64,000 nucleotides of DNA from an uncultured Prevotellaceae bacterium (GTDB lineage Bacteria; Bacteroidota; Bacteroidia; Bacteroidales; Bacteroidaceae), in NCBI GenBank assembly GCA_902778255.1, contig CACYXD010000005.1, positions 179,585-243,584 of the forward strand, in the 5' to 3' direction. The position numbers and the translations under genes were made by a program. How positions within the stretch are numbered: position 1 is the stretch's first letter; every line of letters starts with the position of its first letter. Under the pieces are notes generated by a model that searched no databases, had not been told where the DNA came from, and saw nothing but the letters and a program-made list of their open reading frames with translations. Positions 8,736 to 19,585 of the stretch are shown in pieces.

Positions 8736-9680
8736 TTATTGTTGTTTCTTTTCTTCTATTGGCTTCAGCAACTGACCAGTTGCTACAAGATGGCGTGCTA
8801 TGGTGTCAAGCATACCATTGATGTAGCCGGCGCTGCGAGGCGTAGAGTAGAACTTCGAGAGTTCCACAAACTCGTTGATGGTGACGCTGATAGGGATGCT
8901 TGGGAAAGTCATCATCTCGGCAATGGCTATCTGCATAATGATGACATCCATATAAGCCAGACGGGAGAAGTCCCAGTTGTGAGAAGCCTCGGTCATCATG
9001 CGCTGATAGTCGTTGGTGTTGAGTATAGTGGCACGGAAAAGACGACGCGCGTAATCCCTCTCTTCCTCAGAGTCGTATTCGGGAAGCAACTCCTGCTTGT
9101 CGCCATTTTTCTCTTCAAAGCGCTTGATGGTCTTGAGCACAAAGGTGTCGACCACCTCTTTGTCGTCGTTCCAGTAAAGGCTCTGCTCTTCAAGGAGCGA
9201 GTCAAGGTCTTCGTTCTCCTGAATAAAGGTGCGATAAAGCTTACGCCACAACTCACGGTCGGCAGCATAGCTGTCTTCCTTATCGTTTATGTAGTCCTGA
9301 TAGATCTGGCTCTGCTCAATCTGTTCAAACAACAGACCAATAAACTCGGGATAATCACTCCATTGACGCTTCTGGGTCTCAAGGAATTCGCGTAACTGTT
9401 CGTTGCTCTCCAACTGAAGGGCAAAACGGTTGTTGACGAATTTTGCAGAAGGTGCAGCTGTGCCCTCACGCAAGGCCTTCCCCTGAAGCACCTCATGACG
9501 GCGTTGTGATTCTCTGGTAATAGCTACGATAAGTGCTAACAACTGGTTGTACAAGTCGTAGGCTTTCGAGAGACTAAAGAATAGTTCCTTCTCGGCTGCA
9601 TCTATGTTCTTGTTACCGTTTTGATAGTACGCGTAGGTTAACTGAACAATCTTAATTCTAATGATTTCTCTATTAATCAT
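8736..9680 (-). CDS. nusB: transcription antitermination protein NusB, extended form
   Basis: NusB binds boxA RNA with ribosomal protein S10 (NusE) to prevent early termination of rRNA transcripts. The protein is 314 residues, about twice the enterobacterial NusB, a length typical of Bacteroidota. The conserved NusB fold is in the C-terminal half (FRATILNTNDYQRMM; WDFSRLAYMDVIIMQIAIAEM; PISVTINEFVELSKFYS). The N-terminal half is a helical extension. It is the first gene of the five-gene minus-strand operon and has a clear promoter upstream. Confidence 0.92.
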   Translation of the reverse strand: MINREIIRIKIVQLTYAYYQNGNKNIDAAEKELFFSLSKAYDLYNQLLALIVAITRESQRRHEVLQGKALREGTAAPSAKFVNNRFALQLESNEQLREFLETQKRQWSDYPEFIGLLFEQIEQSQIYQDYINDKEDSYAADRELWRKLYRTFIQENEDLDSLLEEQSLYWNDDKEVVDTFVLKTIKRFEEKNGDKQELLPEYDSEEERDYARRLFRATILNTNDYQRMMTEASHNWDFSRLAYMDVIIMQIAIAEMMTFPSIPISVTINEFVELSKFYSTPRSAGYINGMLDTIARHLVATGQLLKPIEEKKQQ

Positions 9681-9704
9681 ACGTATGTCTTATTATAACG
9701 TGTG

Positions 9705-9735
9705 CAAATTTAGCTATTTTTCCGCTATTATACAA
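9705..9735 (-). promoter_or_regulatory. promoter of the nusB operon
   Basis: On the minus strand, the -7 box TAAATTTG (9705-9712) has a -33 TTG (9733-9735) 20 bp upstream, matching the Bacteroidota consensus. The start codon is 25 bp downstream. Confidence 0.7.
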
Positions 9736-9762
9736 GAAAAACAAACTTTTTTTGAATTTTTT

Positions 9763-9790
9763 CAATTATCAGTTGCTAATTATCAATTTT
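9763..9790 (+). repeat. degenerate 7-bp tandem array (4 units) upstream of rplY
   Basis: Four successive heptamers (CAATTAT, CAGTTGC, TAATTAT, CAATTTT) keep an exact 7-bp period and end 6 bp before the rplY -7 box. It belongs to the set of heptamer arrays discussed in the findings. Confidence 0.6.
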
Positions 9791-9804
9791 TCTTTGTACC
9801 TTTG
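9773..9804 (+). promoter_or_regulatory. promoter of rplY-pth-hslR
   Basis: A -7 box TACCTTTG (9797-9804) follows a TTG (9773-9775) at 21 bp. The -33 element lies inside the heptamer array. Confidence 0.65.
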
Positions 9805-9882
9805 CACCCGCTTTTTTCGTGTGATGGCGAATTAAGTCAATAATTATTATCAAACAACTTAATTTAGAGTAACACAAACATT

Positions 9883-10476
9883 ATGAAAGAAATCGCAATC
9901 AGTGGCCAGAAGCGTGATGTGACTGGCAAGAAGGCTTCAAAGGAAATTCGTAAGGAAGGTTTCGTTCCCTGCAACCTCTATGGTGAGAAGAAGGGCGAGA
10001 ACGGTCTGCCCGAGGCAATGGCATTTACCGTTTCTTTCGCAGAACTCCGTAAGGCTGTTTACACTCCTCATGTATTCGTTGTTAACCTGAACATCGATGG
10101 TAAGGAGCACAAGGCTATTATCAAAGAGCTGCAGTTCCATCCCACAACAGATGCTCTGCTTCACGCAGACTTCTTTGAGGTAAACGAGAAGAAGGAAATT
10201 ACCGTAGGTATCCCCGTGAAGCTCAATGGCTTGGCACAGGGTGTACGCGAGGGTGGTAAGCTGAACCTCTCTATCCGTAAGATTGACGTGACCGCTCCTT
10301 ACAAGCAGATTCCTGAGATCCTCGAGATCGACGTTACTAACCTGGGTCTGGGTAAGGCTATCAAGGTTGGTGAACTGAACTTCGACGGTCTGAAGCTGGC
10401 TACTCCTGCACAGGTTGTCGTATGCTCAGTGAAGGAGACTCGTGCTTCTAAGGCAGCTGCAGCTGCTGCTGAGTAA
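9883..10476 (+). CDS. rplY: 50S ribosomal protein L25/Ctc type
   Basis: L25 binds 5S rRNA in the large ribosomal subunit. The 197-residue form has the N-terminal L25 barrel ([38 protein letters not shown]) and the C-terminal TL5/Ctc domain ([20 protein letters not shown]), ending in an Ala-rich tail. It heads the operon with pth 11 bp downstream, the usual rplY-pth pairing. Confidence 0.95.
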   Translation: MKEIAISGQKRDVTGKKASKEIRKEGFVPCNLYGEKKGENGLPEAMAFTVSFAELRKAVYTPHVFVVNLNIDGKEHKAIIKELQFHPTTDALLHADFFEVNEKKEITVGIPVKLNGLAQGVREGGKLNLSIRKIDVTAPYKQIPEILEIDVTNLGLGKAIKVGELNFDGLKLATPAQVVVCSVKETRASKAAAAAAE

Positions 10477-10487
10477 TCAGACGCGTA

Positions 10488-11024
10488 ATGGAAAAGTACT
10501 TGATTGTAGGCTTGGGCAACGTAGGCTCTGAATACGAATTGACCCGCCACAATACTGGATTTATGGTATTGGACGCTTTTGCAAAGGCGTCCAATATCAC
10601 CTCGCTCAAAGGGCGAAAGGTGTTCTTGCTGAAACCCTCGACCTATATGAATCTGAGTGGTAATGCCGTACGTTATTGGCTCAACAAGGAGAATATAGAC
10701 CAGAAGCATCTGTTGGTGATTTCTGATGATGTGGCCCTGCCCTTGGGCGCTTTCCGTTTGAAGGCCAATGGTTCGAATGGCGGACACAACGGATTGGGAC
10801 ATATCCAGCAACTGATCGGTCAGGACTATGCGCGCTTGCGTATGGGTATTGGTAATGAATATCCACGCGGTGGACAGATTGACTGGGTGCTGGGGCGCTA
10901 TAGCGAGGAAGAACAGAAGGAGTTGCAACCTTCGATAGATTTGGCCGTTGAGATCATCAAGAGCTTCGTGCTGGCAGGTATTGATATCACGATGAACCAA
11001 TATAACAAACTGGGAAAGAAATGA
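10488..11024 (+). CDS. pth: peptidyl-tRNA hydrolase with an apparent internal deletion
   Basis: Pth releases peptides from stalled peptidyl-tRNA. The expected active-site residues are visible: Asn11 (GLGN), His21 (TRHN), Asn55 (YMNLSG), the SDDVALP aspartate near 81, and Asn101 (GGHNGL). At 178 residues the protein is shorter than usual. The segment between residues about 37 and 40 (ASNI then TSLKGR) directly joins two parts that are normally separated by about 12-15 residues, including an RYGF-like strand, while the frame stays open. It overlaps hslR by 4 bp (ATGA). The enzyme may be functional but altered. Confidence 0.9.
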   Translation: MEKYLIVGLGNVGSEYELTRHNTGFMVLDAFAKASNITSLKGRKVFLLKPSTYMNLSGNAVRYWLNKENIDQKHLLVISDDVALPLGAFRLKANGSNGGHNGLGHIQQLIGQDYARLRMGIGNEYPRGGQIDWVLGRYSEEEQKELQPSIDLAVEIIKSFVLAGIDITMNQYNKLGKK

Positions 11025-11467
11025 GTGAGGCTCGTATAGACAAATGGCTGTGGGCAGCACGTATATTCAAGACACGCACCATTGCTTCCGATGCTTGCAA
11101 AAACGGTCGTGTGGCAGTGAACAACGTGAACGTGAAACCCTCGCGTATGGTCAAGGAAGGTGATGTTATCAGCGTGCGCAAGCCGCCTGTGACCTATTCC
11201 TTCAAGATTCTGAAGACCATAGAGCAACGTGTAGGAGCAAAGCTGTTGCCAGAGATCTACGAGAACGTGACACCTCAAGATCAATATGAACTGCTAGAGA
11301 TGAACCGTATCAGCGGTTTCGTGGATCGTGCTCGTGGTACTGGTCGTCCGACAAAAAAAGACCGTCGTGCAATGGATGCTTTCGTGATGCCTTCGCTTGA
11401 AGGCTTCGGTGGCTTTGATTTCGACAGTTGGGATGATGAGGATGAGGACGATAATGAGGAGAAATAA
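11021..11467 (+). CDS. hslR: S4-domain RNA-binding protein, Hsp15 type
   Basis: Hsp15 homologues bind free 50S subunits carrying nascent chains and help recycle them. The 148-residue protein opens with an S4 domain ([38 protein letters not shown]), followed by a conserved [11 protein letters not shown] motif and a very acidic C-terminal tail ([13 protein letters not shown]). It is translationally coupled to pth through an ATGA overlap. Confidence 0.9.
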   Translation: MSEARIDKWLWAARIFKTRTIASDACKNGRVAVNNVNVKPSRMVKEGDVISVRKPPVTYSFKILKTIEQRVGAKLLPEIYENVTPQDQYELLEMNRISGFVDRARGTGRPTKKDRRAMDAFVMPSLEGFGGFDFDSWDDEDEDDNEEK

Positions 11468-11493
11468 ATAACAATAAAGAAAGGAATAATGAT

Positions 11494-12591
11494 ATGAAAA
11501 CGATGAAAATCTTTTTTGGCATTGTTGCCACTACTTTATTGATGGCATCATGTTTGACTAATGATGACTCATACAGAGCTGGTTTCCAGGTGGTGAAACC
11601 ATCATCGGCTTACTATTATGCCAACAACACCAGTGACTCACTCGTATTCTGGAGTTACGGCAGTTGGACACTGGATGACTGTCAAGGTTACGATAACTCG
11701 TGGATAACCATTCCCACACGCAAGGGAAATGGTTATACGGACTACAGTCAGTTGATGAGATTTACCCAGAATACAACGGGCGAGGGACGTTTGGCTCTTT
11801 TCCAATTGAGCGATACCAACCATCCTAGTGACGCACATGCCTCATTGGCTTTTTGGCAGTATGCTACTCGTGGTGACGGGACATTGGGCAATGCTGCTGA
11901 TGTAAAGTCAATAACGGGTACTGATGGTAGTAAGATAAATCTGACTTACGATGAAAAGCATCGCCCGTTGACGGTGGTGATGACCAAGGACGGTAATACC
12001 CTTCAGAACCTTTCGTTTGAGTATGACGATAATGGTCAACAGATGACGGTAAACAGTCGTGGCATTGTGCAGACATCATCTTATGGCAACAGCTATCAGC
12101 CCAAGAGTCTTATTGGCCCTGGTGACTCTCTCTTCCTGACTGAACAATTCTATGTCAGTTCTGTAAACTCTCCCTATGCCTTTAATTTTGTGGAGCGTTT
12201 CAGTACTGGCGACTACGAGGCCTATGGCATACTACAGATGAAACCTTGTTCCAATCCTGATAGCGTTTATGTGGCCGATAGTATTCGCTACCAATGCAAG
12301 CGTTCGGGCGTTATTGAACAGGAGTTTATGGCACTGAACTATGGCCAGGACGACAATCGTTACCAAACGGTCGATGTGAACCAACTAATTCTTGGTGTTG
12401 AACATTGTAATCCTTATTTATTGGTTTCGCTTTATCGACTTGCCCGCAGTTCTCGCATCGTTACCTCTGCCACCTTTGAGCAGACCGACAAGAACATTAC
12501 TGTTGCAGCCCGTCTGAATGCCAACAAGAGTGTTCAGCAGTTGAGTGTTACTCGTCGTGGCACCACGATTAGCTATGATTTTGAATACTAA
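11494..12591 (+). CDS. hypothetical surface-type lipoprotein
   Basis: A 365-residue lipoprotein: the signal peptide ends in a lipobox (TTLLMASC, Cys near residue 20), followed by acidic residues (LTNDDS) that suit surface export in Bacteroidota. The rest is beta-rich, with a stretch resembling YD-type repeats (INLTYDEKHRPLTVVMTKDG and LSFEYDDNGQQMTV). No enzyme motif is visible. It lies 26 bp after hslR and 12 bp before queF, but a functional link to either is not evident. Confidence 0.65.
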   Translation: MKTMKIFFGIVATTLLMASCLTNDDSYRAGFQVVKPSSAYYYANNTSDSLVFWSYGSWTLDDCQGYDNSWITIPTRKGNGYTDYSQLMRFTQNTTGEGRLALFQLSDTNHPSDAHASLAFWQYATRGDGTLGNAADVKSITGTDGSKINLTYDEKHRPLTVVMTKDGNTLQNLSFEYDDNGQQMTVNSRGIVQTSSYGNSYQPKSLIGPGDSLFLTEQFYVSSVNSPYAFNFVERFSTGDYEAYGILQMKPCSNPDSVYVADSIRYQCKRSGVIEQEFMALNYGQDDNRYQTVDVNQLILGVEHCNPYLLVSLYRLARSSRIVTSATFEQTDKNITVAARLNANKSVQQLSVTRRGTTISYDFEY

Positions 12592-12603
12592 AACCAATTA
12601 TTT

Positions 12604-13077
12604 ATGAGCACAAGAGAAAACGAGGGTCTGAAGACGTTGGGTAAGAAGACTGAGTACAAGTCTGACTATGCTCCCGAGGTGTTGGAGACCTTTATGAACA
12701 AACACCCTGAGAACGACTACTGGGTGCAGTTCAACTGTCCTGAGTTCACATCGTTGTGTCCGATTACTGGTCAGCCCGACTTTGCAGAGATCAAGATACT
12801 GTATATTCCTGGCGAGCGTATGGTCGAGTCGAAGAGCCTCAAGCTTTATCTCTTCTCGTTCCGCAATCATGGTGACTTTCATGAGGACTGTGTCAATGTC
12901 ATCATGAAAGACCTGATCAAGTTGATGGACCCTAAATATATAGAGGTGATAGGACTGTTTACTCCGCGTGGTGGCATCAGCATCTATCCATATGCCAATT
13001 ATGGCCGTCCAGGTACGAAGTATGAAAAGATGGCTGAGCAGCGCCTTTATTCCTTTGGCACTTCCACCTTCCGGTAA
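12604..13077 (+). CDS. queF: NADPH-dependent 7-cyano-7-deazaguanine reductase (type I QueF)
   Basis: QueF reduces preQ0 to preQ1 in the synthesis of the tRNA base queuosine. The 157-residue single-domain form shows the nucleophile Cys52 in [10 protein letters not shown] with Asp59, and the NADPH-binding ESKSLK motif near residue 80. The QueF signature [12 protein letters not shown] follows. The 3' end overlaps the convergent lipoprotein gene by 31 bp. No other queuosine gene is in the window. Confidence 0.95.
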   Translation: MSTRENEGLKTLGKKTEYKSDYAPEVLETFMNKHPENDYWVQFNCPEFTSLCPITGQPDFAEIKILYIPGERMVESKSLKLYLFSFRNHGDFHEDCVNVIMKDLIKLMDPKYIEVIGLFTPRGGISIYPYANYGRPGTKYEKMAEQRLYSFGTSTFR

Positions 13078-13805
13078 TAGCTGCGTATCTCGTCCTTGAA
13101 TTGCAGCATCAGAGAGTCTTCTTCCAGCAGCATCACATCTGCCGTATCAGAAGCCAACGTCTGCATCTCGCCCAGCGAGTCGGCCTCGCAGCGAAGCATT
13201 ACTAATCGTCCGTTGAATATTTTCCATTCGTTATAGAATTGCGCAATGGGGTATTCCACGGGCGATTCTTCGTCAGACGTCACATTCTTTGCAAAAGAGC
13301 CAAGTACATACATCAGATTGTCGTGCTTGATGTCTATACCGTATTCCTTTGGAATCTCGAGTAGTGCCTTGATGGAGTCGGGCAGTTGGGCCATACGTTG
13401 GCACTCTGTGTTTCCTTCCATGTCGGCTCTTTGGTGAAGGGTGGGGTATACCCAATGGCGCCATTGTCCCAGTAGCTGCTCGGTGACGATTACCAAATCT
13501 GCTACGGTAGAATCGCGTTCACTCCTCATAATAGCCAGTTTGTCGCCAATGTGAATCTTGCCCATAATGCGGCGTTTCTTCACGGCATTCAGAATGTGAA
13601 GCGTATCTGGGTCACTACCATCGTATGGCATACGCAGGAAAACCACAAGCGTATCATTGCATCCATCACACGCTAGGCCATAAACGGTCTGGTCATCAGT
13701 TTCGCTGATGGCTTCTTCTTGCTGAGTCAAAATGGGCTCCTGCTTCGAACTGCATCCCCAGATGATGAGGGCTGCAACGATGGAAAGAAATGTGTTCTTT
13801 TTCAT
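13047..13805 (-). CDS. hypothetical lipoprotein
   Basis: A 252-residue protein with a lipoprotein signal peptide (LIIWGC, Cys at residue 18). The short segment [18 protein letters not shown] has two closely spaced cysteines. The remainder is a mix of helices and strands with no recognised family. Its 3' end overlaps queF by 31 bp in the convergent direction. A -7-like box (TAACTTTG on the minus strand, 13825-13832) lies about 20 bp upstream of the start. Function unknown. Confidence 0.6.
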   Translation of the reverse strand: MKKNTFLSIVAALIIWGCSSKQEPILTQQEEAISETDDQTVYGLACDGCNDTLVVFLRMPYDGSDPDTLHILNAVKKRRIMGKIHIGDKLAIMRSERDSTVADLVIVTEQLLGQWRHWVYPTLHQRADMEGNTECQRMAQLPDSIKALLEIPKEYGIDIKHDNLMYVLGSFAKNVTSDEESPVEYPIAQFYNEWKIFNGRLVMLRCEADSLGEMQTLASDTADVMLLEEDSLMLQFKDEIRSYYRKVEVPKE

Positions 13806-13867
13806 TTTTGTCTGTATTTTGGGGCAAAGTTACTAATTTCTTTTGATTTTGACTCTTATATTGAGAT

Positions 13868-13883
13868 TAATTTTGTAATTTTG
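13868..13883 (+). promoter_or_regulatory. tandem -7 boxes upstream of the carboxyltransferase gene
   Basis: Two TAATTTTG octamers are directly joined (13868-13875 and 13876-13883). TTTG sequences lie upstream (13842-13845 and 13848-13851), but their spacing (16 to 30 bp depending on the pair) is not ideal, so which box is used is unclear. Confidence 0.5.
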
Positions 13884-13922
13884 CATCCACGTTTTTTGAT
13901 ACAAGTTTATTTTATATAGATT

Positions 13923-15704
13923 ATGGCAACAAAGAAACAAATTAAGTTTAGTCTCGTCTACCGCGATATGTGGCAGTCGTCTGGTAAGTTCCAGCCCCGC
14001 AAGGACCAGTTGGAGCGCATTGCCCCCGTCATTATCGAAATGGGCTGTTTTGCCCGTGTAGAGACCAACGGTGGTGCCTTCGAGCAGGTGAACCTCATGG
14101 CAGGTGAGAATCCAAACGATGCTGTACGTGCATTCTGTAAGCCCTTCAATGAGGCAGGCATCCAGACCCACATGCTGGACCGTGGTCTTAACGCACTTCG
14201 TATGTACCCCGTCCCCGATGATGTTCGTGAACTGATGTACAAGGTGAAGAAGGCTCAGGGTGTGGACATCCCACGTATCTTCTGCGGATTGAACGATACA
14301 CGTAATATCATTCCTTCTATCAAGTGGGCCAAGGCTGCTGGCATGATTCCTCAGGCCACCCTTTGTATCACCACCTCTCCCGTTCACACCGTTGAGTACT
14401 ACTCAAACATTGCCGACGAGGTTATCGCCGCTGGTGCCGAGGAAATCTGTTTGAAGGATATGGCTGGTATTGGTCAGCCCGCTATGCTGGGTGCCCTGAC
14501 CAAGGCTATCAAGACCAAGCATCCTGAAATCATCATCCAGTATCATGGTCATTCTGGTCCTGGCCTCTCTATGGCCTCTATTCTCGAGGTATGTAACAAT
14601 GGTGCAGACATCATCGATACCGCTATCGAGCCTCTCAGCTGGGGTAAGGTTCATCCCGATATCATCTCTGTTCAGTCTATGCTGAAGAACGAGGGCTTCG
14701 ATGTGCCTGAGATCAATATGAACGCCTATATGCAGGCTCGTACCCTCACTCAGGAGTTCATTGATGAGTGGCTGGGCTACTTCATCAATCCTGCCAACAA
14801 GCACATGTCTTCACTCCTGCTTGGATGTGGACTCCCTGGTGGCATGATGGGTTCTATGATGGCCGACCTGGGTGGTATCCAGACCATGATCAACAAGATT
14901 CGCGCTCAGAAGGGCGAGGCCGAGTTGACCATGGACGATATGCTGGTGAAGCTGTTCAACGAGGTAGAGTACGTATGGCCACGCGTGGGTTATCCCCCAT
15001 TGGTTACTCCGTTCTCTCAGTACACCAAGAACATCGCCCTGATGAACCTTCTCACCATCGAGCAGGGCAAAGGTCGTTTCGTGATGATGGACGACGCTAT
15101 GTGGGGTATGATTCTCGGTAAGAGCGGTAAGATTCCTGGAACAGTTGATCCTGAGCTCGTTGAGCTGGCTAAGAAGCAGAACCGCGAGTTCACCGATGTT
15201 GACCCACATACGCTTCTTGAGAACGCCCTCGACGGCTTCAAGAAAGAGATGGATGAGAACGGTTGGGACTATGGTAAGGACAACGAGGAGCTCTTCGAGT
15301 TGGCTATGCACCCCGAGCAGTATCGCGCCTTCAAGAGTGGTCAGGCTAAGAAGCAGTTCTTGGCTGATCTGCAGAAAGCCAAGGACGCTAAGCTCGGCTC
15401 AAAGATGAGCGCCGAGGAACTGGCTGCCTTCAAGCACGCTAAGGCCGATGCTCTGGTAGCTCCCTCTGCCGGTCAGATCTTCTACGAGTTCAATGGCGAG
15501 GGTGAGTGTGCTCCCTGTCTGGAGCCGTTCATCGGTCAGAAGTACCAGGAAGGTCAGACCTTCTGCTACCTCATGGAGAAATGGGGCGAGATTGTTCCCG
15601 TTCCAGCTGCCCTTGGTGGTAAGCTCGTTGAGGTAAGCGCCAAGCAGGGTGCAAAAGTCCGCAAGGGCGACGTGCTGGCTTGGATTGAGAGAGACGAGAA
15701 ATAA
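13923..15704 (+). CDS. oxaloacetate decarboxylase alpha / pyruvate carboxylase B-type carboxyltransferase with aberrant biotin domain
   Basis: A 593-residue protein. Residues about 5-290 form the carboxyltransferase TIM barrel: YRDMWQS at the substrate/metal region, the lysine usually carbamylated in EICLKDMAG (Lys178), and the metal ligands of YHGHSGPG (His208, His210). A helical PYC_OADA-type domain follows (VWPRVGYPPLVTPFSQY). The C-terminal ~75 residues have the biotinyl/lipoyl fold, but the biotin-accepting EAMKM motif is replaced by LMEKWGE (Lys about 553). The family moves CO2 between a carboxyl-biotin and oxaloacetate, pyruvate or a related acid. Whether this protein is biotinylated is doubtful. 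No carboxylase or Na+-pump subunits are adjacent. Confidence 0.85.
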   Translation: MATKKQIKFSLVYRDMWQSSGKFQPRKDQLERIAPVIIEMGCFARVETNGGAFEQVNLMAGENPNDAVRAFCKPFNEAGIQTHMLDRGLNALRMYPVPDDVRELMYKVKKAQGVDIPRIFCGLNDTRNIIPSIKWAKAAGMIPQATLCITTSPVHTVEYYSNIADEVIAAGAEEICLKDMAGIGQPAMLGALTKAIKTKHPEIIIQYHGHSGPGLSMASILEVCNNGADIIDTAIEPLSWGKVHPDIISVQSMLKNEGFDVPEINMNAYMQARTLTQEFIDEWLGYFINPANKHMSSLLLGCGLPGGMMGSMMADLGGIQTMINKIRAQKGEAELTMDDMLVKLFNEVEYVWPRVGYPPLVTPFSQYTKNIALMNLLTIEQGKGRFVMMDDAMWGMILGKSGKIPGTVDPELVELAKKQNREFTDVDPHTLLENALDGFKKEMDENGWDYGKDNEELFELAMHPEQYRAFKSGQAKKQFLADLQKAKDAKLGSKMSAEELAAFKHAKADALVAPSAGQIFYEFNGEGECAPCLEPFIGQKYQEGQTFCYLMEKWGEIVPVPAALGGKLVEVSAKQGAKVRKGDVLAWIERDEK

Positions 15705-15727
15705 TAGAGTTAAGTCTCAATATAAAA

Positions 15728-15767
15728 AATAATGGCTGAGCGATTGCCCAGCCATTATTTTGTTTTT
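15728..15767. terminator. rho-independent terminator between convergent genes
   Basis: AATAATGGCTG (15728-15738) pairs with CAGCCATTATT (15749-15759), followed by a T-rich run to 15767. The A-rich left flank would let it work on the minus strand as well, serving both flanking genes. Confidence 0.85.
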
Positions 15768-15774
15768 ATAGCCT

Positions 15775-17391
<1,617 letters not shown>

Positions 17392-17420
17392 TTATTTTCC
17401 TTCTTTTTTCTTAGCGGGTG

Positions 17421-17428
17421 CAAAGGTA
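17421..17428 (-). promoter_or_regulatory. -7 box for the ABC-F gene
   Basis: TACCTTTG on the minus strand, 33 bp from the start codon. The -33 position falls inside the adjoining heptamer array and no TTG is present there. Confidence 0.55.
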
Positions 17429-17436
17429 CTCATAAA

Positions 17437-17464
17437 AAATGAGAAATGAGAAATGAGGAATGAG
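17437..17464. repeat. AAATGAG heptamer array, four units
   Basis: Three AAATGAG and one GAATGAG, exact 7-bp period, between the ABC-F promoter and the stop codon of the CotH gene (17475). A near-identical array lies upstream of the same CotH gene at 19586-19613. Confidence 0.85.
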
Positions 17465-17474
17465 AAATTTCTTT

Positions 17475-19547
17475 TTATCGGATAAATTTCACGCTGCGCC
17501 GCTTGCCGCTGACGTACCATGTGGCCATATATATACCCTTAGGGCAAGTCTCCATAGAGTACTGCTCATCAGCGCGGAAGACACCCACCAGTCGGCCTGA
17601 TGCGTTGAAGACGTGGACGGGGAAGGTGAGCTTTTCGGGCGTTTCAGAACCGAAATGAAGTGTCTTGGTCTGTTGGTTATAAGCCAAGGCATATTCGGTA
17701 GGTTCCTCGTAGTACTCTATGCTATTGGGTATAGTGTCAACAGGTACTATCGTGTCGTTAGGTATGGTGTCAACAGGTACTATCGTATCTATGGGTAGTG
17801 CGCTGGTAGGCTCAATATACCACAGACGGTTGGTGCTGGTGCTGTTTTTCGCATCATTGGTATAGCTTAGGATTTGCGTGTAGTTGTCAGCCTTTCCACC
17901 GTTCAGGTTTGCAATGTGCTGAGTATGGATATTGAGCAGATTGTAATATCCGCTGGTGCCTTGAGGAATGAAGTCCCACATCTGCGCATTGTTATGCTCA
18001 TCTGCAGCATCTACATTCAGTTGGGTACCTGTGTTTGTCGTGGCCGTAGCGGGACCATTTGTGGGATCGTTGAGCGCTAAGCCCGTTTCGCGATTGATGA
18101 GTGTGTAGTGGTCATTGTTCTCCCTGATGATCCATTCTTGACTTTTCCGGCCATCGGTAGTTGTGTATTGCACTATATTGCCATTATCCACATCCATAGC
18201 CTTTTGCGTCTTGGCGTTCACGATTCGATAGTAGAAGTTCTTGGGCTTGAAAGGCGGTGTGGGTTCTATGGGCTTTCGCTCATTAAAAGCGTTTAAGAGA
18301 TAAGCACAATGGTCGGTGATGAATGTCTTGAGATCAGATATATACTGATCGTAAGAAGAGTAGAGCACTACCTCATGATACATCCTTGTGCTGATGCCCC
18401 ATTTTTCGTAGTTCAACTGTTGCGACTGGCTGAGCAGATTACTTAGACTATCGACTATTTCCTGCATGTGGCTTTCCAACCCAGCGTCAATCAATTCCTT
18501 GTAGCGTGTATAGACGGTTTTCTGAAACCACGGGTCTTCCCACATTCTATTGACCCATGCTTTAGATCCGCTGTAGGCAATGTCAGCCATCAGTTGGTTG
18601 ACGCTACTCTCGTATCTCATGTCGTTCTGTACGCGGTAGTCGTTGTTGTAGGCAATGTCATAGTCCCACAGCGGTCCCCAGAACAGTCGTGGGTCGTCCT
18701 GCTCCTTGTAGAAGTAGGTGCTGTAAAACCCATCGATATTAGCGCTTACCTCTGTGCAGATATACCAGTCGATTAGTGAGGCGGTGTCAACGATAGCCCG
18801 ATATCCCTTTTCCGGGTCAGTGAAGTCCTGTGATGATAGCGCAGGCTCGAAAGTTTGGTTGATATAGCTGCGTATGTAAGCATTCTGCCGGCTGTCTATC
18901 TCCTCGTCATCGGGGTAATGGATGCGTACGGGCGCCTTGTAACTGGTAGTGGTGAAACAGTTGCCTTCCTTGAATCCGTCAACCTCGAGCAGATAGCCGC
19001 CCGTAATGTTGGTCGTGTCGCTGATGGGATAGGGCTGCTCGGTGATGTTTACACGATGTGGTCTCACATCTACCTGGTCGCTAATCTGGTAATTGCCCAT
19101 GTATTCACCGTTAAGCACCAGGTCAACAAACTTGTAGGCGGGGTTAAACTTCAGCGAGGTGAACGCCCCCATAGCCGAGGTGACCGCATTGCGAATCAGC
19201 GTTTTGTCGCCGCAATTGGCCATCAGCGTCCATTTCTTGGCCTTTGCGTATCCCTTGCCTAAGAATTTCTCCTTGTTCAGGAACTTGATCTTGTAGGGCT
19301 TCTTTTTCATGTTCCATGTGGAGTTGCCTCGTCCGCGAATGGATACAGAATCGTAGGACGTCACTGTGCCGGTCTCATCGACATAATGCAGCCTACAGTA
19401 TTCATAAATCTCCTTGCTGTAGATGCCGTTGCCGTCGAAGGTCTCGATATAAATGGTAGGCAGGTCGGTTTTCTGCGTGTACTGTGCGCTGGCTTGCTGA
19501 GCTGTCAGCAGGCAGATGAGTAGTATTTGCAGTAGTCTTTGTTTCAT
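17475..19547 (-). CDS. secreted CotH-kinase-family protein with ricin-like lectin and T9SS tail
   Basis: A 690-residue exported protein (signal peptide ending ASAQ). Residues about 25-430 match the CotH family, atypical protein kinases first known from spore coats (SIRGRGNSTWNMKKKPYKIKF; LMANCGDKTLIRNAV; VDLVLNGEYMGNYQISDQV; WDYDIAYNND). Residues about 440-600 form a ricin-type beta-trefoil (YRIVNAKTQKAMDVDNG; WDFIPQGTSGYYNLLN). A short repeat (IVPVDTIPN twice) links to a T9SS-like tail (VFNASGRLVG...KGIYMATWY...VKFIR). It is probably surface-anchored or secreted, with an unknown target. Near-identical heptamer arrays lie on both sides of the gene. Confidence 0.85.
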   Translation of the reverse strand: MKQRLLQILLICLLTAQQASAQYTQKTDLPTIYIETFDGNGIYSKEIYEYCRLHYVDETGTVTSYDSVSIRGRGNSTWNMKKKPYKIKFLNKEKFLGKGYAKAKKWTLMANCGDKTLIRNAVTSAMGAFTSLKFNPAYKFVDLVLNGEYMGNYQISDQVDVRPHRVNITEQPYPISDTTNITGGYLLEVDGFKEGNCFTTTSYKAPVRIHYPDDEEIDSRQNAYIRSYINQTFEPALSSQDFTDPEKGYRAIVDTASLIDWYICTEVSANIDGFYSTYFYKEQDDPRLFWGPLWDYDIAYNNDYRVQNDMRYESSVNQLMADIAYSGSKAWVNRMWEDPWFQKTVYTRYKELIDAGLESHMQEIVDSLSNLLSQSQQLNYEKWGISTRMYHEVVLYSSYDQYISDLKTFITDHCAYLLNAFNERKPIEPTPPFKPKNFYYRIVNAKTQKAMDVDNGNIVQYTTTDGRKSQEWIIRENNDHYTLINRETGLALNDPTNGPATATTNTGTQLNVDAADEHNNAQMWDFIPQGTSGYYNLLNIHTQHIANLNGGKADNYTQILSYTNDAKNSTSTNRLWYIEPTSALPIDTIVPVDTIPNDTIVPVDTIPNSIEYYEEPTEYALAYNQQTKTLHFGSETPEKLTFPVHVFNASGRLVGVFRADEQYSMETCPKGIYMATWYVSGKRRSVKFIR

Positions 19548-19570
19548 TTTTGTAGTTGTTTTTTAGTGCT

Positions 19571-19578
19571 GCAAAGGT
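19571..19578 (-). promoter_or_regulatory. -7 box for the CotH gene
   Basis: TACCTTTG on the minus strand, 24 bp before the start codon. The heptamer array occupies the expected -33 position. Confidence 0.55.
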
Positions 19579-19585
19579 AATAAAA

